NCBI GenBank assembly: GCA_003219225.1
Contig: QHPZ01000012.1
Location: forward strand, 1 to 8,200
Direction: 5' to 3'
Length of the DNA: 8,200 bases
From: Verrucomicrobiota bacterium
GTDB lineage: Bacteria; Verrucomicrobiota; Verrucomicrobiia; Chthoniobacterales; UBA10450
This document shows, one piece after another, positions 5,614 through 8,200 of the stretch. Every line of letters starts with the position of its first letter. The first letter of the stretch is position 1. A program made the position numbers and the translations under genes. The notes under the pieces are model-generated. The model searched no databases. It saw nothing but the letters and a program-made list of their open reading frames with translations, and was not told where the DNA came from.

Positions 5614-6555
5614 TTAACCGCGGTCGGGTAGGGCGCCGACAGCTTCGGCGCGTTCTCGATCTTTTAGCGGTCGAAAGATTAGCCATAACCCGGCGAGGAC
5701 GAAGCAGGCGCCGATGAGCGATGCGGTGGAAAAGGTTTCGCCGCCCAGGAACCAGCCGAGCACGACCGCGCCGGGCGGGGTGATGAGCGAAATGGTTTGC
5801 AGATTTGTCACGGTCATGCGCGGGAGGAGCCAGTAGAGAAGAAGAAAGGTCAGGGCCGAGCCGATAACGGCGAGATAAAGCAAGCAAAAGATCGACATCG
5901 CGCTCCAATGGAAGCGGGTGGGGCTGCCTTCAAATGTTAGGCCAAGCACGATGAGCGGGAGGATGCCGAAGAGCATTTGCCAGGCGGCGATCATCGCGGG
6001 CGCGAGCTCGAGCGCACGACGTTTCAACAGCACATTAGAAAAGGCAGCGCCGGCCGCGCCGAGAACAATGCCGAGCCCGCCCCAGAACGCGAGCACGCCG
6101 CCGCGATCGAGCAAACGGCCGCAGATCAAGGCAACCCCGATGAGCGCGAGGAGTGCGCCGCCGAGTCGCTGCCACCGCATTGGTTCCTCCGGGAGAAGCC
6201 AGTGCGCGAAAAACATTCCGCAGATTGGAATGGTGGCCTGCAAGACGGCGGCCAATCCTGAAGAGACATATTTTTCGCCCCAGAAAAGCAGAGGATAATT
6301 CAACCCGAACATGAGCAGACCGGTGAAGCAGAGCAGCAGGTAATCGGAGCGACGCAGCGGCACGAGCCGTACACGCCCGATGGAAACGGCTGCGAGGACG
6401 GCAATCGCGATCACGAAACGAATGGCGACGAACGAGATCGGTGGCAAATCGCGCAGTCCGACTTTATGCAGAGAACCAGATACGCCGGCGCGAGCCCAAA
6501 CTTGCTCGATCGCTTCGGCATCGCTTACCAGCGCATTGATGGATCGACATTGCAA
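5614..6555 (-). CDS. EamA/RhaT-family (DMT) transporter, N-terminus frameshifted
   Basis: This is an inner-membrane carrier of the drug/metabolite transporter superfamily, which moves small metabolites; the substrate cannot be told. Members have ten helices in two EamA repeats. The 313-residue frame shows nine: about residues 39-60, 71-91, 96-120, 130-149, 154-174, 184-205, 219-243, 250-270 and 277-295. Typical pieces are GLRDLPPISFVAIRF (33-47), a helix before PEEPMRWQRLGG, and FLGGETFSTASLIGA (269-283). The first 30 residues are not family-like. Another minus-strand frame starting at ATG 6521 (complement) reads MPKRSSKFGLAPAYLVLC, the normal start and first helix, and joins the main frame near 6466-6470 after loss of about nine residues (the WGSTYLA-type segment). 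Either a pseudogene or an assembly error. The C-terminal AEAVGALPDRG is encoded by a repeat-like hairpin. Confidence 0.85.
   Translation of the reverse strand: MQCRSINALVSDAEAIEQVWARAGVSGSLHKVGLRDLPPISFVAIRFVIAIAVLAAVSIGRVRLVPLRRSDYLLLCFTGLLMFGLNYPLLFWGEKYVSSGLAAVLQATIPICGMFFAHWLLPEEPMRWQRLGGALLALIGVALICGRLLDRGGVLAFWGGLGIVLGAAGAAFSNVLLKRRALELAPAMIAAWQMLFGILPLIVLGLTFEGSPTRFHWSAMSIFCLLYLAVIGSALTFLLLYWLLPRMTVTNLQTISLITPPGAVVLGWFLGGETFSTASLIGACFVLAGLWLIFRPLKDRERAEAVGALPDRG
5628..5651. repeat. Short hairpin with GTAGGGCGC end at the 3' end of the transporter
   Basis: GTAGGGCGC (5628-5636) is the same end sequence as the palindromic element at 4093. Within it, GCGCCGA (5633-5639) pairs with TCGGCGC (5645-5651) around a five-base loop. 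It lies inside the last codons of the minus-strand transporter and between two convergent genes. It may be a half-copy of the same element family and may serve as a transcription end; no clear T-tract is seen. Confidence 0.4.
6466..6521 (-). pseudogene. Out-of-frame N-terminal remnant of the EamA transporter
   Basis: On the minus strand the ATG at 6519-6521 opens a short frame reading MPKRSSKFGLAPAYLVLC. This matches the usual basic N-terminus plus the first half of helix 1 in EamA proteins (AYLVLC followed in relatives by an I-W-G-S/T-T-Y/W segment). It is one frame away from the rest of the gene, which resumes as HKVGLRDLPP. I infer that the native start is 6521 and that an out-of-frame deletion occurred at about 6466. 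Confidence 0.6.
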
Positions 6556-6618
6556 GGATAGCGCACGCTGCGAGACGGCTCACCTCCAAAACCGCTTTCC
6601 AACCACCAACCGCATTGT

Positions 6619-6643
6619 AAGATCGACATCGACAAGATCGACA
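6619..6643 (+). repeat. Paired copies of the word AAGATCGACA at a gene start
   Basis: Two direct copies (6619-6628 and 6634-6643) are separated by five bases, and the final A of the second copy is the A of the ATG start codon of the next gene. The same 10-mer also occurs on the + strand at 914, 3408, 4040, 5888, 7443 and 7854 (first base) and as its complement at 990-999, 4793-4802 and 4845-4854. All eleven copies are followed by A or T. No Shine-Dalgarno is visible here, so the pair occupies the place where one would be expected. Confidence 0.75.
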
Positions 6644-7023
6644 TGGCAGAGCCTTACGAATTCGAGATCGTCACTGACGATAAAAAGCAGAGCCTGGCCA
6701 AACCGGATCCGGCCGCGACGCCGTTCAAAGTCGTAATCGATCCGAGAGTGCGCCATGATCTGCGGCGCGCTCTGATCGAACTGATCGATTTTCACGATGA
6801 AATGTTGGCGGAACATTTCGCCGAGGGGAAACTGGCGCTCGATTCCTACAAGGAATACATCGAACTCTTCGCCCGTAGCTTGAAGGAAACGATGGAGAGC
6901 CGCGAAGGCGTCGCGTATCTGCTGCGCTCGGTGGGGTTCGATGTTCCGCCCGAGGAAATCAATTTGCATCCGGAGCTGCGCTGGAAAAAAGCTCCGGGCG
7001 CGTTCGGCTCGACGCTGATCTAG
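6643..7023 (+). CDS. Hypothetical acidic alpha-helical protein
   Basis: I do not recognise this 126-residue protein. It has no signal peptide or membrane segment, so it is probably cytoplasmic. It is rich in charged residues and looks mostly helical after residue 35: VRHDLRRALIELIDFHDEML, then HFAEGKLALDSYKEYIELFA, LKETMESREGVAYLL and a C-terminal FDVPPEEINLHPELRW. The frame upstream has no other start codon, so ATG 6643 is the only choice even though no ribosome binding site is seen. It ends 17 bases before the metallo-hydrolase gene on the same strand, so the two are likely co-transcribed and may be functionally linked. A 162-codon open frame on the opposite strand is judged a shadow. Confidence 0.75.
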   Translation: MAEPYEFEIVTDDKKQSLAKPDPAATPFKVVIDPRVRHDLRRALIELIDFHDEMLAEHFAEGKLALDSYKEYIELFARSLKETMESREGVAYLLRSVGFDVPPEEINLHPELRWKKAPGAFGSTLI

Positions 7024-7040
7024 CCAGTCGGCGATCGGAT

Positions 7041-7955
7041 ATGCCAGAGGCGCCGCGTTCCCCGACACGAATCAAGTTTTGGGGCGTGCGCGGCTCAATT
7101 CCGGTGCCGGGGGATGCAACCGTTCGTTACGGCGGCAACACGACCTGCGTGGAAGTGCGGGCCGATGGCGAAATCATTGTGCTCGACGCCGGCACGGGGA
7201 TTCGCCCACTCGGTCTTGCTTTGCAGAAAGAACTTAGCGCGGAACCCATCAAAGTGACGCTGCTGATCACGCATGCGCATTGGGACCACATTCATGGCTT
7301 GCCGTTTTTCGTGCCGGCCCAGGAAAACAAAAACCAGCTAACGCTGTATGGCCCCGATAGCGCCGAGGCTGGTCTCCGCCAGATTTTGGAGGGGCAAATG
7401 TCGGTGCCGTTTTTTCCCGTCGCGCTGCACGATCTGGCCGGCAAGATCGACATTCACAAATTGGAACCGCCGGACTTCAACCTCGGCAAAGTACGTGTGC
7501 GCTCGGCGCGCGTGAACCATCCCGGAAGTTGCGTCGGTTATCGGTTGCTCACCAGCCGCGGCTCAATCGCTTTTCTGCCCGATCACGAGCCATACGATTT
7601 TTTGCATTCAGCGCGGGCCGTGAGCGCAAATCGGCCGGACACAGCCAAGCGAGCAGAAGAGGAGAGGGCCGCCCTGGTTGCCTTTCTCGAGGCCTGCGAT
7701 GTTCTGATCCTCGATGCGCAATACACGAACGATGAGTACAAAAACCGAGTCAGCTGGGGCCACGGTTCGCTCGGCAGCGCGATCGCGCTGGCGCGTGATG
7801 CGCGGGTGCGAAAACTCGTGCTCTTTCATCACGACCCAACTCACGACGACGCCAAGATCGACAACATGTTGAAAGAGGCGCGAGAACTGGCAGAAAAGAC
7901 CGGTCAATCGCTCGAAGTGGAAGCTGCACGCGAAGGCGCGGAGCTGGCACTCTAA
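7041..7955 (+). CDS. Metallo-beta-lactamase fold hydrolase
   Basis: The 304-residue protein belongs to the metallo-beta-lactamase superfamily, in the group beginning KFWGVRGSIPVPG with YGGNTTCVEVR (PhnP/RNase Z-like phosphodiesterases in a broad sense; true substrate unknown). The metal motif is THAHWDH (residues 77-83: His78, His80, Asp82, His83). Further likely ligands are His160 (ARVNHPGS), Asp181 or His182 (FLPDHEP), Asp225 (LILDAQYT) and His263/His264 (LFHHDPTHDD). VSWGHGSLGSAIALA (238-252) is also typical of this group. It has no signal peptide, so is cytoplasmic. ATG 7041 fits the family start; the ribosome binding site is weak. It follows the acidic hypothetical gene and probably shares its transcript. 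It appears intact. Confidence 0.93.
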   Translation: MPEAPRSPTRIKFWGVRGSIPVPGDATVRYGGNTTCVEVRADGEIIVLDAGTGIRPLGLALQKELSAEPIKVTLLITHAHWDHIHGLPFFVPAQENKNQLTLYGPDSAEAGLRQILEGQMSVPFFPVALHDLAGKIDIHKLEPPDFNLGKVRVRSARVNHPGSCVGYRLLTSRGSIAFLPDHEPYDFLHSARAVSANRPDTAKRAEEERAALVAFLEACDVLILDAQYTNDEYKNRVSWGHGSLGSAIALARDARVRKLVLFHHDPTHDDAKIDNMLKEARELAEKTGQSLEVEAAREGAELAL

Positions 7956-7960
7956 AATCC

Positions 7961-8089
7961 CAAATCCGAATTTCGAAATCCGAAATAATTCTCAAAACTT
8001 AAGAAGCACCCAAAAACAACCAAACGCCCGGGGATCCCCATCACGCATTGTCCGAGTTTCGAGCATTTCGGATTTCGAAATTTGATTTG
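7961..8089. repeat. Long A/T-rich inverted repeat downstream of the hydrolase
   Basis: An 18-base core at 7969-7986 is perfectly complementary to 8065-8082, and CAAATC (7961-7966) pairs with GATTTG (8084-8089) across a small bulge. The arms enclose 78 bases that contain the palindrome GGGGATCCCC (8030-8039). The left arm also carries a direct repeat of AAATCCGAA (7962-7970 and 7976-7984). The base composition differs sharply from the surrounding genes. It could be a non-autonomous mobile element, a dispersed intergenic repeat or a transcription end for the hydrolase; no open frame is present in it. Confidence 0.8.
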
Positions 8090-8147
8090 CGGTCTGCTGT
8101 GCTTGCACGGGTTTAATCTGCCTCTAGGTTCTCGCCCGCGTTTTTGT

Positions 8148-8200
8148 TGCCTCGTGGTGTAATGGTAGCACCGGAGACTCTGGATCTCCTTGTCTAGGTT
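8148..8200 (+). tRNA. tRNA-Gln (anticodon CTG), 3' end beyond window
   Basis: The visible 53 bases fold as a tRNA. The acceptor 5' strand is TGCCTCG (8148-8154), the D-stem GTGT (8157-8160) pairs with GCAC (8168-8171) around AATGGTA, and the anticodon stem GGAGA (8173-8177) pairs with TCTCC (8185-8189). The loop CTCTGGA places CTG at 8180-8182, reading CAG codons for glutamine. The variable region is TTGT, and the T-stem 5' strand CTAGG with TT of the T-loop ends at the window edge. About 20-25 bases are missing, including the acceptor 3' strand that should begin CGAGGCA. Confidence 0.93.

Noticed and set aside
6580..7068. 162-codon minus-strand open frame
   Set aside because: It is antisense to the acidic protein gene. 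The + strand product is more protein-like and is placed in series with the hydrolase; the minus product is Arg/Phe/His-rich as shadows usually are.
8030..8039. GGGGATCCCC as an operator
   Set aside because: A lone ten-base palindrome within a repeat; there is no regulator or nearby promoter to support an operator.
1..8200. CRISPR array, phage genes, toxin-antitoxin or other defence system
   Set aside because: I saw no regularly spaced repeats, no integrase or transposase and no recognisable defence genes in any frame.

Overview
The window looks like an ordinary stretch of chromosome from a GC-rich (about 58-60 percent by eye) free-living bacterium. I lean towards a soil member of Verrucomicrobiota or a related PVC lineage. 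That rests on the style of the LigD-like ligase, the short EF-Ts and the A/T-rich 'aaatccgaa' intergenic repeats; it is inference, not a database result.

Layout: the 3' end of rpoC (1-603), a palindromic repeat, a PduO-type cob(I)alamin adenosyltransferase (688-1236), then rpsB (1319-2020) and tsf (2063-2686). These are intact on the + strand and form a typical information-processing block with a cobalamin enzyme placed inside it. A DUF892/YciF-like ferritin-fold gene (2864-3403) follows, with its own strong ribosome binding site and a downstream intrinsic terminator. Next comes a LigD-type end-joining ligase locus (3489-5079) that is clearly broken. The phosphoesterase module has lost a catalytic block, a palindromic repeat sits between the two modules and supplies the stop codon, and the ligase module carries an out-of-frame internal deletion. 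After it are an unrecognised small, probably exported protein (5229-5606) and a convergent EamA-family transporter on the minus strand (5614-6555) whose first membrane helix has been frameshifted away. The right side holds an unrecognised 126-residue acidic protein (6643-7023), a metallo-beta-lactamase-fold hydrolase (7041-7955), a long inverted A/T-rich repeat and the start of a tRNA-Gln(CTG) cut by the window edge.

No single new gene system stands out. The most interesting signals are of another kind. (1) The 11-mer AAGATCGACA[A/T] occurs 11 times on the two strands, in several reading registers and between genes, like an uptake or other genome-wide signal word. (2) At least two families of about 68-base palindromic elements are present, one splitting ligD and one touching the start codon of the adenosyltransferase. 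(3) Accessory genes show several internal deletions next to intact housekeeping genes, which means either real gene decay or assembly error.
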